Source of the DNA: Talinum fruticosum
Lineage: Eukaryota > Streptophyta > Magnoliopsida > Caryophyllales > Talinaceae
Assembly (NCBI GenBank): GCA_021018815.1
Contig: JAITYX010000002.1
Span: 8,649,001-8,713,000, forward strand
Reading direction: 5' to 3'
Length of the DNA: 64,000 nt
Under the pieces are notes generated by a model. It was not told the origin of the DNA and did no database searches. It worked only from the letters and a program-made list of their open reading frames with translations. This document shows positions 46,663 through 60,003 of this stretch, one piece after another (positions within the stretch are counted from its first letter, which is position 1; each line of letters starts with the position of its first letter). A program made the translations under genes and the position numbers.

Positions 46663-49600
46663 GAAGTGTGGACAATAGAGTCAGACTTTATTCGAGTTTC
46701 ATATAATGTAGGTAAGGTGTTAAATAAATTCTTATCAAATATAAATCGGGTGTGTATATTTTAAAATCAAGTATAGTTATTTCAACTCTTTTTTTTTTTA
46801 ACGCTAATACAAAGAACTCACCACCTCTCTCAACATCATCAAGATTCTCATAAGTGTAGTATTAATTTTGACTTCTTAGGTCAGTATCATTTATTTATTT
46901 TTTCTTAGGTTACTGGAGAAAGGTGCTTTTATGTCGAATCCTCTGATTATTGTTTTGAATGTTTTAACCCAACAGGTCAAACAACTAATTCACAGAAGTA
47001 AAAAATAAAAATCATGTTCAAAAATATAACTTTTGAGGTCGAATTTTTGAATCAGATCAACTCTTGTTTGTGGTAACCTGTTTATGTCTGAGGTTAAAAG
47101 ATTCAAGCCGTAGCTAGCAAGCCCTTCATTTATATAATTATCAGTCAACTGACGAGACGAAGAGCGGTGAGTGGAGCAACACTTGTGGATTGCCTTGCAG
47201 TATGAAACAGACTTGGAGCTTGGTGAGTCTGGCGACTGCGTAGCATACAGAGGTCAGTACTCAGTAATATCCCACCTGGTTTACCCAAAGAGCTGACCGT
47301 GATAAACAAGGATGACTAAATAAATTGCTCACCTGGTTGGAAGGCAGAGCCGATCAGATAAGTCTCTGGCAAACCATGCCCCTCTAAAGTCTGTCAAACC
47401 CACGATAGTCAATATCGTAGATCAAGAGATGACCAATGTCTGATTGGTCACCAGAAATTCATCATAAACATCTCATACATGCAACCTAAACAGCTAAATA
47501 CCTTATTATTTTCAAAAGCCTACTTTGCAGCACCAATAATATACAGGCTACAGTTATACAGAAACTTCCTGCATCCTCAAACAAGCTCCAAAAGCAAAAT
47601 ACTAATTGAGGGTCATTGAAATTAGGGAGGGTGCTATTTATGAAATCATCAAGCCCATTGGAAGTATGGGCAGTAAATGCATTTGGGTATGTTACCAACA
47701 AACACTTATAGATGTCCTTGCCTGCTGCCTGTGCTTCCATGTAACCAAAATTTCAAAGAGCTCAGCCTGCTTCGACAGAAGATTAAAGCTGCAACAAGGA
47801 AAGGAGTTAGTTCGAGCAGAATGCGTATAAGCAACTTTAAGCGGGAACAAGCAGGAGCAAATTAAAGTGGAAATAACCACCCAGTTTGGTTATTCTTGCT
47901 TGAGATGCAAATTAATGCAGCCCACAACTATGTCTATTGTATTCCCATTCTTGAGACAACTAAATCTGCCAAAAAGCTCACTCTAGAATCTAGCTCAGGT
48001 GCACAGATTTCTCAATTACTGCCATGCTGTAAGCTAGCAGCAAATCCAAAACTAAACTTGAAACAGAAGAAATGCAAGAGATCAGCACAATAGACCTTCG
48101 GATAAGCAGCTATTCCCAGGCAATGAAGGCGACAATCCTGCTGTTTTCCACTAGTAAAAGAGAAGGGATGCTTGCTTATTTCCAGAAAACAAATGTAACT
48201 TATAGAACTCATTTTGGTCACCATGGGACATCTTCAGTTTCTTAGGTTGTTAGCAATGCATATCACATCACACATCACAACTGATGGGCCAACTCAAAAG
48301 CTTAGGCAGAAAGGGAGATTCAGCATGTTTTAATTCAAGTTACAATTCTAAAACAAAAGAAGAATTCTACTTCACAAGTACAAAGTGTTTCCTTGGGTTT
48401 TTGGGATTAACAAGCTGGACACTCCATTGAGCCACATCAACGGATAGCATAATGGGTTGGGAAGTCCACAGTGAAAGGGGCAGCACACATCCCACACCCA
48501 AGTCCAAGAAAGGATTGCATTTTGTGCCTCAAGCACCTCCTTCAACAAGACACAAAGGAGAATGCTTACACACAAGGATTCAAACCCTATTAACCCTTTG
48601 ATCTTGAGGAAGAAAGCACTCATGCCACTTGAGTTAAAGCACGTTGCAATTACAAAGGATGTTGAATTGACAAAATTTAAACTACAGGTTAACATAATAT
48701 CTCAAAATAGCCACTTACACAATCGTTAGTTTTTTCATGATTGTCAACACCATTTATAACACAGAGATAATCCACTAATCTCCAATGTCCTAAAAACCAA
48801 TAAAGACACTCTCAGCCATAAGATGGATTGAATAGGGCATTATCGACATTGTCATATGCAGATTGACTTAACATCTCATCATGACACAATGGTATCCTCA
48901 AATCCTCATGACCTACCAATATTTGGGAATAGTTGGTTCCGGAAATTTGGATAGAAGTTTTGCAGGTAACAAAGAGATCATCGAAGACTACCACTTACAA
49001 GTTATAAGCATCAATGAAATTCCTTATTGAACTGAGATACAAAATGGCATCAGCACCAAAGAAGCATGAAAAAGTAGAAAGCAACAACTCTATATTTGGT
49101 ATTTCTAGGAAGCAGGGTTCTATACATGATCATTTTCTCATAATGGACGAAAAATAGTCTATCCAAAGCTACATAGCATCGAAGTAGACTAGATAACACT
49201 CAGCAAAACAGACTTATACCGAATCATCAGACGTGACTGACCCTGAAAGGAAAAAAAGACAAAAGGAAACAACTTACGAAATGGCCAATCCCAAACCAAA
49301 CTTGGTCAAAATTTGTATGACTGGTATCATTGCATTTTCTAGACAAGCTTACTGGACACCCCCTCCTCCCAAAAAAAAAAAAAAAAAAGAAACTTGAATA
49401 CAACCCAACTTAAACTGAAGCAACTTCGACAGTCCCTCGATCCTTTTTGACAATGATAATTCTAGTCGAATGACACTGGCCAAAGTGTTTCTCTTTCCCA
49501 TGCTCAGTTCGCATAATTAACAGGAAATATAGGTGCAAAACCTACTAGTTTTAACAAGTTTCCATAGGGAAAACCTTGTATTCTAGTACAAAGTCTTGAA

Positions 49601-50330
49601 TGAGACCATATTAAGAAAAAGACATGGGAAAACAGATTCCCTTATGGGTGACTTCTTCAAGCATTGAAGTGACAAATAGTCTAATTCAAAGTGACTTTTA
49701 AATTTAGAAGTGATTAAAAATAAAACTTATAACAGTCCCTTCAATGGAAGTCACCCTCAAATGAATTATTAATTAACCCCCGCAATTCTAAAGCCACCCC
49801 CAAAACATTCATCTCACTTGTTCCTAAGGCAACTGTAAACATCAAAAGTACAAAAATCATTTCAAAAGGGATCCAGCAAGCTCTAAATGATTAACTTTGA
49901 CGATATTTACCCCATTGACATTTCCCATATACCTAGGTACAGCTTTAATCGAGCACAGTCAACTACAGACACAATATCTGAAGACAAAGCAGGATCATTA
50001 TGACCATTTAGATGTTCAGAGTTCCAGTAACTTTTAGCAGGTAAAAACTCAGTAACCATACATTGAACATGAACTCCTTAACATGGAAGCAGACACCAAA
50101 TTCAACTTATGCAACATGAATAGCTAAGATACTCTACTCCAACAAATATCATTGAAAAAACGCTGAAGAAAGTGTGACCTCCATAAAGGAACTGATGGAG
50201 AAGGAGAGAACAAGAAAGAATATATCAAGAAAGGTAACACATTACAAGCGAGAAAATATATCAATAAAGAAAACCTATTCTATAAAGCTCCACATGATTA
50301 TGCCTACCTGCTGCAATCACACTAGAAGTG
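46663..50330. other. Spacer and probable 3' UTR/introns of SUVH copy A
   Basis: No independent gene was recognised. From about 47455 the sequence is paralogous to 54341-57931, downstream of copy B. Conservation of scattered blocks suggests a long 3' UTR, possibly with introns, rather than random spacer; both copies have a GT donor-like site shortly after the stop. 46663-47455 has no recognised feature. Confidence 0.4.
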
Positions 50331-52402
50331 TCAGCCAAAGTAACCTTTGCATTTTGAGGAACCACATAAGCAACGCTTCCTCCTATTCTCAGATTGGGAT
50401 ATACCATAATCATATGTGAGCTCAGCCATGGGAGGTATGTGTCGCATTGCAAAGAAAGCAATATGGATAAAAGATTCACCATTTTGCTCATACACAACTG
50501 GCTGCCAGAAAACATTAGGAGAACAACTGTGGTTCATAAATCGAGCGACATTTCCAGAATCTTTCGCACTAATGACTAAAGGAGTAGGGATATCACAATC
50601 CTCACTTAAGTCCCCGGAAGCCTCCTCACCTACCAATGGAGGATCACAGTTCCATTTAAATTTCTCAAAAGTACGACTAGTATCAAAAACATATTCATTG
50701 TTCTCAATTTCACCACTATCATATTTAGCTTTGTCAATCACTTCCCCAGCATACTCACATATGAAGGTTCCAGAACGAATGGGATCCCATGAGCGCAAGC
50801 CCCAGCCTCTATCCTTTGTCTTAAATACTTCCAATCGCACCTTTAGACCAGTTTGTGACACACGGTTTTTGCAATTAGGAATGCAAGGGCATGAAGGCCC
50901 GCACTCATATAGAAGTGGTTTTCGGCTCACTAAAACCCCATGAGAAGTATAAGGAAAATCACCACCATTTTTGCGAACGCAAGCACAATTGAGATCACCT
51001 GGAGCACATGCACTACGGCAGTTACACCCATATAAAGGTTCAGCCAAATTAAACGACCTCGAATATTTAACTGAGCGCAAGTAGGTAAAGTAAGGAGGCC
51101 CCTTTTCATTATCAAGATCGTTAACAAGGGACACAGGAAGGCTTTCAGCCCCAGATGTGAGGTCAGGAAGAATCAGTCCAGCCCTAGATGTGTGGCCTTC
51201 TTTCCATTTCAAAACAGACTGCCAGATTCCAAAAGCTGGCGGTTGTCCAGGTAGCCTGACTAACTTATATTTAAAAGTACTAGTACCTGATTTACCCTTG
51301 TCAATCCATGAATCCTGGATAGTGTAAAGGCCATCATATATATAAACCTTAATTGCTGGATTCATTATGTCCCTTACACCCCTGATAACCCTTATTTCAT
51401 TCGCACGCCGAGCGCTTCTCTCCAATGCTAGATTTCCCTCTCAAGTTTTTGATCAGATGTTTGCTTACCCTTCCCACTGTAATTTCCACCACCCTGACCA
51501 GTGTAGATCAGAACATCCTGATCATCAGCATCATCATCATATCCTCCAGAAGATACAATGCTCACAGCTAGGGGTTCTTCTTCCGAGTCACCTCTACCAG
51601 ACATGTAGTCAATACCAGCCATTGAGGGAGCATGCAATCCCAAGACACAGAGCTCCATGCGGAAGTAGTAAATATCACCAATTTCAACTCCAGGGACTAC
51701 TCCTAATCTTTTCCTACAGTTTGTCCTAAAGCCTGCGGTCAACAATGTGTTACCAGCTCTGAGATCTGCGCGCTTAATAAGACCTGTTGTTGCTTCCTTA
51801 GAATCCTCAAGCTGGCTCAACCTCCGGCGAACTGCATCGAATTTCATCATCACAAAATTAACTATTTCCCTGTTACCTTCCTCCCGCTGGGGTTGAGGCA
51901 AACCTGCAATACTACTCAAGTCGGGTTTTCTGACTTCACCAGCCATCTTACGTGCCTTCCTCTGAGATGAGTCAGACTGACGCATATGAGAAGCTCCCCG
52001 TTTCTTTCTACCAGTCACTCCATCTCCAAAATGAACATCCTTGGTGGCCTCCATTGATGACCCTGTGTCTCCATTAGATGTACCAGAAAAATGAGGACCC
52101 ACTTGTGGAGTTCCAAAAGATCGCAAGGGAACAGCGGCAGCAGGACTCGCATAAGCTCCATCATGACTGGCAGCTCGGAATGAAGAGCCTCCTTGCCTCT
52201 GCTCATCGGCTCCTTGTGGCATGCTAAACGGGTAAAATGGGGTGAACCCAGATGGAAATGGACCAAAAGGGGACGAGCAAACAAACGGGGGAGCTTGTGG
52301 GGGATTAGGAAACATAGGCACCAGTGTTCTCAAAGGCTTGACATCCAAAACCCTCGATTTGTCAAAAGAGCTCTGTGAGCTCGGACCAGATACCCCTTCC
52401 AT
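50331..52402 (-). CDS. SUVH: SUVH1/SUVH3-like SRA-SET histone H3K9 methyltransferase, copy A, one-base deletion
   Basis: Nuclear protein that binds methylated DNA by its SRA (YDG) domain and has a SET methyltransferase domain for H3K9; SUVH1/3 members act as methyl-DNA readers in anti-silencing. The coding region is a single exon from ATG 52402 to TGA 50331. It would be 690 residues but for one missing G: AGAGGGAAAT (plus-strand CCC at 51436-51438) stands where copy B has AGAGGGGAAAT. Without it translation stops at residue 324, inside SRA. SRA lies at about 235-415 (PGVEIGDIYYFRMELCVLGL), pre-SET cysteines at 459-516 (GCNCRSACAPGDLNCAC), SET at about 523-666 (RGWGLRSWDPI, FMNHSCSPNVFWQPV, ELTYDYG) and post-SET CLCGSSKCKGYFG at the end; all key Cys and NHSC residues are present. 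A 5' UTR intron precedes the ATG. Confidence 0.9.
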
Positions 52403-53144
52403 CAGGACTGCCCTATATATTTACTGAACGCTACAATCACAACCAATTTATGCACAAGCAAACAATGAATAACGTTTCAGAACCAAAACCCGGTGCTTTC
52501 AGTCCTTCAAACCTACGTACCACAAAAATCAGCCTGCATACCCAATCCACAAGATTGACGGGCACTTACGTACACAAACCAACTCAACATTCCCAAAGAA
52601 AATGACAGCAATTCCATTATTCCCTAAAGCCAGAAAAGCAGCAAAACATCCTTTGTATATACATATTCCCTATCAACACCCAATCCCCTCGCTTACTCAA
52701 CACATCACTTGGCCATTACACACCACATGTACAAGTGCCTCAGAACGATAACTCATGCCACTGAACAAAAATAAAAAGGATCAAAAATTAGAGACTGTTG
52801 TGCGAAATACTTACAAAATCATAAACGAACTGACAAACGAAATTAAGGAATGATGCATGCAACTAAATTACCAAAAAAAAAAAAGGTTAAAATTTCAGAA
52901 ACTTTAGCTAAGATCACTAAGCCCATTTCTGAGATCTGAGAATTGATCCAGCGAAAAAGAAAACCCTTAAGATGCGCTTTCTACGGAACAATTTTGAAAT
53001 TTTCGCAGATGTTTCACAACTGCCCACATATCTACTTACTAAAAACAGAAGCAAAGAAGAAAGCTGAGAGGATTAGCGAGAGATTACCTATGAAAGTTTT
53101 AGGGTTTTGCGCGAACAGACAGAGAAGAGAAGATCAGAAGAGGA

Positions 53145-53180
<36 letters not shown>

Positions 53181-53230
53181 CAGAAGGCGGAAGCAATTTT
53201 AAGAGGGAGGGAATTGACTCGGTAGAATAA
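52403..53230 (-). other. 5' leader of SUVH copy A (UTR exon and intron)
   Basis: On the minus strand a pyrimidine-rich leader containing AAAACCCTAAAACTTTCATAG ends at a donor (GTAATC) at 53088. An acceptor GATTGTAG lies about 25 bases before the ATG. The intron is about 660 bp. A (GA)n run at 53148-53178 sits in the leader exon. The same leader, intron and AACCCTA motif occur before copy B. Confidence 0.55.
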
Positions 53231-53260
53231 CGTTAATCAACTCGTCCCGTTTCTCTCTCA

Positions 53261-56200
53261 CTCTGTCCAATCTAATCACTGCCCCCAGTGCTCCCGCTAT
53301 GAGGTCCTCCGTTGTCGCTCTTCCTCCTAAAAATGTCTCCTTTTCTTTTTTTTCATTTTCCTTTTAACAATTTATGAAAAATTTATTTTAAGATCTTTTC
53401 TTACTCATCCTACAAATCGTCCTACTTATGTGAGGTCGTTTCAAGTAAAATATATTATATATCAAAATAATTTTTAAATATAATTTACATTGACTTTCTA
53501 TAATAAATCTCTCTCATTTATTTTTTAAAAATACATTTTAAAATGATATATTTTTTTGTCCCTCTGAAATTTAAGCATTGGTAGTCCAGCAATACTCGTA
53601 TAGGTTTCAATTTTCCAAAACATGCATAGTACACTTATTCTTTTTCTATTAAGCCATCACAAATAATAGTACAATAAAAATATAAATACAATGAGAGGAG
53701 GAAGAATCGAACTCCTTGCCCCCCCAAAAAAGAAAAAAATGATGTAAGAAAGCCATAACCAGAGAACAATAAGGAAACAGTTAATTCATTATTTCACTGC
53801 ATAATAAGGAATTAATCACATGAGCTTTCTAACGCTGAGCACTAATCCTTTGGTTAGGCCTGATTTTGGTTCCGATTTTTCACATATCTAACCATTTGAA
53901 AAAGTGGCTTTCAGTCAAATTTTGTAGCCTGTAGTCAACAACCAAAGTATCTCTTCCGATTACCCTTATTTCTACCAATGAGGTTTTGGCCTATTGGTTA
54001 AGATTAAAGTTCTAAATACATTAGATCTAATTCAGGTTTGATTCTCCCCTCTTGCATTGTATTGGACTACCCTTTGTAATTCACCGGGACAAAAAAACAA
54101 ATATCCCTTAGAGAATATGCATCTAATGATTCCTAACAACTAACGTATAATTCAGAGTCACCAATGTTACATACAAGTCCCCAACACCCCGGGTGGCTTG
54201 AAGAACCAAATCTCATCTGGCTTTACCAAATCTCACCTGGCTTGGAGAGCACTAGGAGAGTTATGCCGATTAGTCATCCCTAGGAAACCTCGGTTCTGCT
54301 CTCAGAAACAAAGACAAACATCTAATTTCTACAACACAGCAATTCATCATAAACATCTTATACATACAACTGGCTATGGCGCACCAACATACTACTGGCT
54401 AAAAGTTACACTGAAATCCTAACTAGGAGTACACAGATCGATGGCTACAAGTCGATGATGACCACTGGGCACACCTGTTGCTAGATGTTTTTGATCCTTG
54501 CCAACAAAAACAAGGAGAATATCATGGGAAGATGTTCCAAAGTTTCTACATGTCCTAGCCAACACTGATTCCGTATAATCAAAAATTGCCCATGAGCATA
54601 ATTGTTCCTCCATCGAGTTTAAGCTGGCAATAAGTAACAGGAAGGAGTTAGTCCGTGCAGAATAAAAGGTACAAATTTCAACAGGACATGACAGAAAGCA
54701 ACAGAGAAGCAGACAACCAACCCGTATAAGCACCACCAACTGGGGCGGGGCAAAAGGCTGGAAGGTCAAGATCTACACAACCTTATCACGAGTTGCCCAG
54801 AGGCTTAGCACACAATCAAGAATTTGGTACAGGAATACAGGTTGTAGAGATAAGTTTGCGGGCAAATAAATGAAAGCATGAAATCATCGGATAAAAAATC
54901 ACTTTTTGGGCAACTCTTTCATCTTAAGTTACAGAGAACTGAACCAAAATGCCTCCCCAAACTATCCATCATACTCACATTTTGAGACAACCAAATCCAA
55001 CAAAAAGACTTCTCGAGAAAAGAAAAAATAACACACCACTCTAGCACAAGTAAATTATGGTGGAGTTAAACTCATCTATGTCATTTATCAATTACCATGT
55101 GTACTCGGGTATCGTCATTTGTCAATTAAACTATGTGTGCACATTTATCAATGATTATTTACCAACATTAGCTGCAAGATTAGTTATTAACTGAGGCCAA
55201 TAAAAGATTTGGTTGGCATATGCTGGACTTTGTTTCTCCTTCATTTCACAGAATAAGTGACTTCCATTCCAAAATTAATTAGAGCCTTCACAGTTTAAAA
55301 TGCTTGCATCTGCAATTAACCTCAATGAAAAGTTTTTATTTTTTATTTTTTTCCCTGGTTGATATCACAACAGAACAAGGAGAACCACGTAATTAGCACT
55401 TCATCCCCTCCCCCAACCCCAACTTTCCAGTGCCAACATCAAAAAATGTGTTCTTTCTCATTCAGCTTAATTCTCTAGATGTGTCTAAGCTTGAACACCC
55501 CCCAAAACAAAAAAGCAAAAAAAGAAGAAAAGCGATATTGTGGTCTGCATTAAGCATCAATTTTCAACAATTCATCCAACAAGAAGCACAGTAATCCAAC
55601 TTTTACAAATGCTTAATAATAAGTAACGAGATTAACACAGAACAGGAAGCTGATTAGGATAAAAAAAAAATGAACGGGCACACTTATTAGGCTAAGGAGC
55701 AGGCACTAATTCCACCGGCATCTCCAAACACAGGACAAAACTTCAATAGATCCAGTAACTTTTACCGTGTTTACTTGAAGAAGTTATGAGTCTACACACT
55801 GCCTCACAGTATGCTCATAACTACAAAGGAGGGAGGAACTAATAAAAGCTACATGTCTCTGAAATAACAGTAGCTACTGAACAATAGTTCCCATCTTTCC
55901 CTCATTCACAAGCATGTTTTCTCATAATAGCCACCAAATGCAAATAAAATCATCCACCAATCTCCAGTGGCCTATAATCTAAGAATGACACTGACAACCA
56001 GTATCCACCACTTGAAGATAACTTACTACTGCAACATCAGCGGAATCTCATAGCTAGGTAAACTTCGGCATCACATTATGTCAAAATGGCATAAAATCAT
56101 GAAATAAGTCTGAGCTAACAATATTTGGAACTCCCTATTCGGGTACTTGAAAACATGCAGAGGCAAGGATCCTCAACATGACGTTACCATTTACATCATC

Positions 56201-57931
56201 AACAATAAGTTTCAAATCAAAGTGAACTAGAAACCATCATGAACAATTAGTACACCTTTGATAGCTTCCTACGGCTCGTACTACATGGACATCTTTTCTC
56301 CACCACCCAAAGTTGAATACTAACCAACAGATCCGCGTCATGACCATATTAGACCCGCACCCATAACCCGAGGTTCTGACCTGAGAAGCCCAAAACAAAG
56401 GCCCAAATCAAGTCGACTTATCCCAAACTAAAGATCCCAAATCTAACCAACATTGACTACATCCTCCATAAGCTTATAGAATAAAATCAATAGTAAACCT
56501 GAATATAACCCAACTTATACTTGTTCAATTAAATACTCCTAACTGCAATAAAAAAATTAATTTTTGGACAGTTTTCTCACTCTCTAGATAAAAGAAAACG
56601 GCAATTAAAAAGAACAAGAAAATATAAGGCACCATAGCAGAAAAGGCAAGCGTTTTCACTTTCCCATGCTCAGTAAACATAATTCCATAACACAGCTGTG
56701 AAGATCATGTGTTGAAGTAGCTTGCCTAATTATTTTTAAAAAAGGGTCAAAATTCAAAGGGCACCCGCTACACATTTGAGCCAAAGGTAGCAATTATGTC
56801 CCCACATAAGAATCACAGAAGGAAAGGATGATTTTTCAGCATCTTCTGCATTGTTCATTTTGATGGTATGCTCCCGATATCACATATACTAGTAGACAGG
56901 GAGAGCTCTAGTAGTGCAAATCCCATTCATGCGCATATAGAAAATAAGATAGCAGAATATCATATCCATTTAGAATTTCAGTACCGTGATTGACAGGAGT
57001 CAGGGACACCAAATCAACCTCATATGACAAGAATGGCTAACTCTCTATCACAGCATAGATCCACAAATAAATGATAAGACATGTGCTATATTCCCCAAAG
57101 AATTAAGTATGTGGTCCGAGCTTGTATTAAAGTGGCGGTGTATTGTATGGAAAGGAATGCCAGAATCTTTAGATCTAGAAGCAGCATTCAAGACAACTGG
57201 TCAGGCAGATTATTAGAATTTTACATGTCCGCGCAGTAATTGCTGGAGAAAAGGGATTAAGAATATATTTGCTCAACAACTAAATTGCAATGTGTAATCC
57301 TGGATGAGGGGGATAAACCTGAGTAAGTTCTACATTGTTTGTGAGTTAATTTTCGATAGGAAGTTTGTGTATATTTCCTATCGTCTTCATCGCCAACTTT
57401 GGAAAGTAATGAAAGCATACATTCCCCCAAAAATGAAAAACGGATAGCACTTAAGATAAATAGGATAGCAATTATGTTCCACAAAAGAATCATTTAGAGA
57501 AAGGATGATTTCCCGGCAAGTTCTGCATTGTTGATCTTGATGGTATGCTACCCATATGGCATATGTATACATGCAGATTTCTAATAGAGCAAACCCCATT
57601 GAAGGGCAGAATACAAAAATAGGAAGCAGAACGTCACGTCTATTTCAGTGCTCAGTACCACACACAGCAGGCACACTAAATTAGCCTTATATGACAAGAA
57701 TAGCTAACTCTCTATCACATACCATGAATAAAATAATGATAATATATGTTCGATATTACCAGACAATGCAAGGCAGTGAGAAAATTTCGATAACGACAGA
57801 ATATATGCAGAGAACAAATATATCAACCAATGCAACGTACATGAAACATCACAGGGAAACACATATGACTGTACAGCTAGTGATAAAGATTTTTTTAAAA
57901 AATTCAGGCCTACCTGTTGTGATCACCATTG
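53261..57931. other. Spacer between SUVH copies; SUVH copy B 3' flank
   Basis: 53261-54340 is AT-rich spacer and probably the promoter side of copy A. 54341-57931 is the paralogue of 47455-50330 and likely includes the long 3' UTR of copy B. No separate gene was recognised in either part; the longest open frames are short and not conserved between the two copies. Confidence 0.45.
53975..54098 (+). mobile_element. Possible tRNA-derived SINE
   Basis: TTGGCCTATTGGTTAAGAT resembles a pol III A box. About 40 bases on, CAGGTTTGATTCTCC resembles a B box. The unit ends CTTTGTAATTCACCGGGAC followed by an A-run. A degraded relative may lie near 39391-39470 (GAGGTTTTGGTCGAGATTA, GAGTTCAATTTTT, TTGTATTGTTCTTTGTAACT). 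Target duplications are not convincing. Confidence 0.45.
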
Positions 57932-60003
57932 TCAGCCAAAATAGCCCTTGCACTTCACAGAACCACATAAGCAACGTTTCCTCCTACTCTCAGATTGGGA
58001 TACACCATAATCATATGTGAGCTCAGCCATTGGAGGGATGTGTCGCATTGCAAAGAACACAATATGGATAAATGATTCACCATTCTGCTCATATACAACA
58101 GGCTGCCAGAAGACATTTGGAGAGCAACTGTGGTTCATAAATCGAGCAACATTTCCAGAATCCTTTGCACTAATAATTACAGGAGTGGGGATATCATAAT
58201 CCTCACTTAAGTCCCCAGAAGCCTCCTCGCCTACCAATGGAGGATCGTAGTTCCATTTAAATTTCTCAAAAGTACGACTTGTATCAAAGATATAATCATT
58301 GTTCTCCCCTTCATCTCTATCATATTTAGCCTTGTCAATAACTTCCCCAGCATATTCACATATGAAGGTTCCACATCGAATGGGATCCCAAGAGCGCAAG
58401 CCCCAGCCTCTATCCTTCGTCTTAAATACTTCCAGTCGCACCTTTAGACCAGTCTGTGACACACGGTTTTTGCAATTAGGAATACACGGGCATGAAGGCC
58501 CACACTCATATAATAATGGTTTCCGACTCACTAAAACCCCTTGAGTAGTATAAGGGAAATCACCTCCATTTTTGCGAATGCAAGAGCAGTTGAGATCACC
58601 TGGAGCACATGCATTATGACAGTTACAACCATAAGAAGGTTCAGCCAAATCTAATGACTTGGTATATCTAACTGACCGCAAGTAGGTAAAGTAAGAAGGA
58701 CCCTTTTCACCATCAATATCGTTAACAAGAGACACTGGAAGACCTTCCGCTCCAGAAGTAAGGTCAGGAAGAATCAGTCCTGCCCTGGATGTGACGCCTT
58801 CTTTCCATTTCAAAACCGACTGCCAGGTAGCAAAAGCTGAAGGTTGTCCAGGTAATCTGACCAATTTATATTTGAAAGTACTGGTGCCAGATTTCCCTTT
58901 ATCAATCCATGAGTCCTGTATAGTGTAAAGGCCATCATAGATATAAACCTTAATTGATGGATTCGCAATGTCCCTTATACCCCTGATAACCCTTATTTCA
59001 TTTGCACGCCGAGCACTTCTCTCCAAAGCCAGATTTCCCCTCTCAAGTTTCTGATCAGATGTTTGCTTACCTTTCCCACTGTAATTTCCACCACCCTGAC
59101 CCGTGTAGATCAGAACATCTTGATCATCAGCAGCATCATCATAGCCTCCAGAAGAAACAATGCTTACAGCAAGTGGCTCTTCTTCCAAACCACCTTTAAC
59201 AGACAAGTAATCAATACCAGCCATTGACGGAGAATGCAATCCCAGAACACACATCTCCATGCGGAAGAAAAATATGTCCCCAATTTCAACCCCAGGGACT
59301 ACTCCCACTCTTTTCCTGCTGTTTGTCCTAAACCCTGCAGTCAACATTATGTTACCAGCTTTTAGATCAGCACGCTTAATAAGACCTGTTGCAGCCTCCT
59401 TAGAGTCCTCCAGCTGACTCAACCGCCGGCGAACTCCATCAAATTTCATCATCACAAGATTGACTATTTCCCTGTTACCTTCCTCCCGTTGAGCTGGAGG
59501 TAAACCCACAACATGACTCAAATCGGGTTTTCTAACTTCACCAGCAATCTTACGTGACTTTTTAGGAGAAGAGTCAGATTGGCGCATATGGGAACCTCGC
59601 CGTTTCTTTCTGCCCATAACTCCATCACCAAAATGGATATCTCTAGAGGCTTCCATTGATGACCCTGTGTCTCCATTGGATGCACCAGAAAAATGAGGGC
59701 CCATTTGCGGAGTTCCAAAAGAACGCAAAGGAACAGCCGCAGCAGGACTTGGAAAAGTTCCATCATGGTTAGCAGCTCGAAATGAAGATCCACCCTGCCT
59801 CTGCTCCTCACTCCCTTGCGGCATGCTAAAGGGGTAAAATGGGGTAAACCCAGAAGGAAATGGACCAAAAGGAGATGAACAAACAAACGGGGGAGCTTGT
59901 GGGGGTTAGGAAACATGGGCACTAGCGTTCTCAAGGGTTTGACATCCAAAACCCTCGACTTATCAAAGGAGCTCTGTGAGCTCGGACCAGATACCCCTTC
60001 CAT
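57932..60003 (-). CDS. SUVH: SUVH1/SUVH3-like SRA-SET histone H3K9 methyltransferase, copy B, one-base deletion near the start
   Basis: Tandem paralogue of copy A with the same single-exon layout and, like it, 2,072 bases from ATG (60003) to TGA, one short of 690 codons plus stop. Here the missing base is near residue 34. Copy A reads CCTAATCCCCCACAAG (NPPQ); copy B reads CCTAACCCCCACAAG (minus strand, about 59900-59905), shifting the frame until a stop around 59518. The frame from an ATG at 59824 onward is intact for 630 residues and holds the whole SRA, pre-SET (GCNCHNACAPGDLNCSC), SET (FMNHSCSPNVFWQPV, ELTYDYG) and post-SET (CLCGSVKCKGYFG). A protein starting there (MPQGSEEQRQ) would lose only the weakly conserved N-terminus, so copy B could still work. 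The two proteins are roughly 90% identical by eye, with most differences outside SET. Confidence 0.92.

Larger units (their letters stand above)
47455..53260. repeat. Segmental duplication, left copy (contains SUVH copy A)
   Basis: This block and 54341-60815 are a direct tandem duplication. Homology is highest in the SUVH coding regions but is also visible at both ends. At the left, ATTCATCATAAACATCTCAT matches ATTCATCATAAACATCTTAT. In the middle, AAGGAGTTAGTTCGAGCAGA matches AAGGAGTTAGTCCGTGCAGA. At the right, AATAACGTTAATC followed by CTCTCTC matches AATAACGTTAAAC followed by CTCTCTC. The non-coding parts are diverged with many indels, so the event is not very recent. Confidence 0.8.

Noticed and set aside
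47486..48695. Several 60-107 codon frames downstream of SUVH copy A
   Set aside because: Not kept open in the paralogous region after copy B, so not protein-coding.
51367..51729. Plus-strand ORFs over the SUVH copies
   Set aside because: Antisense shadows of conserved SRA and SET coding sequence.
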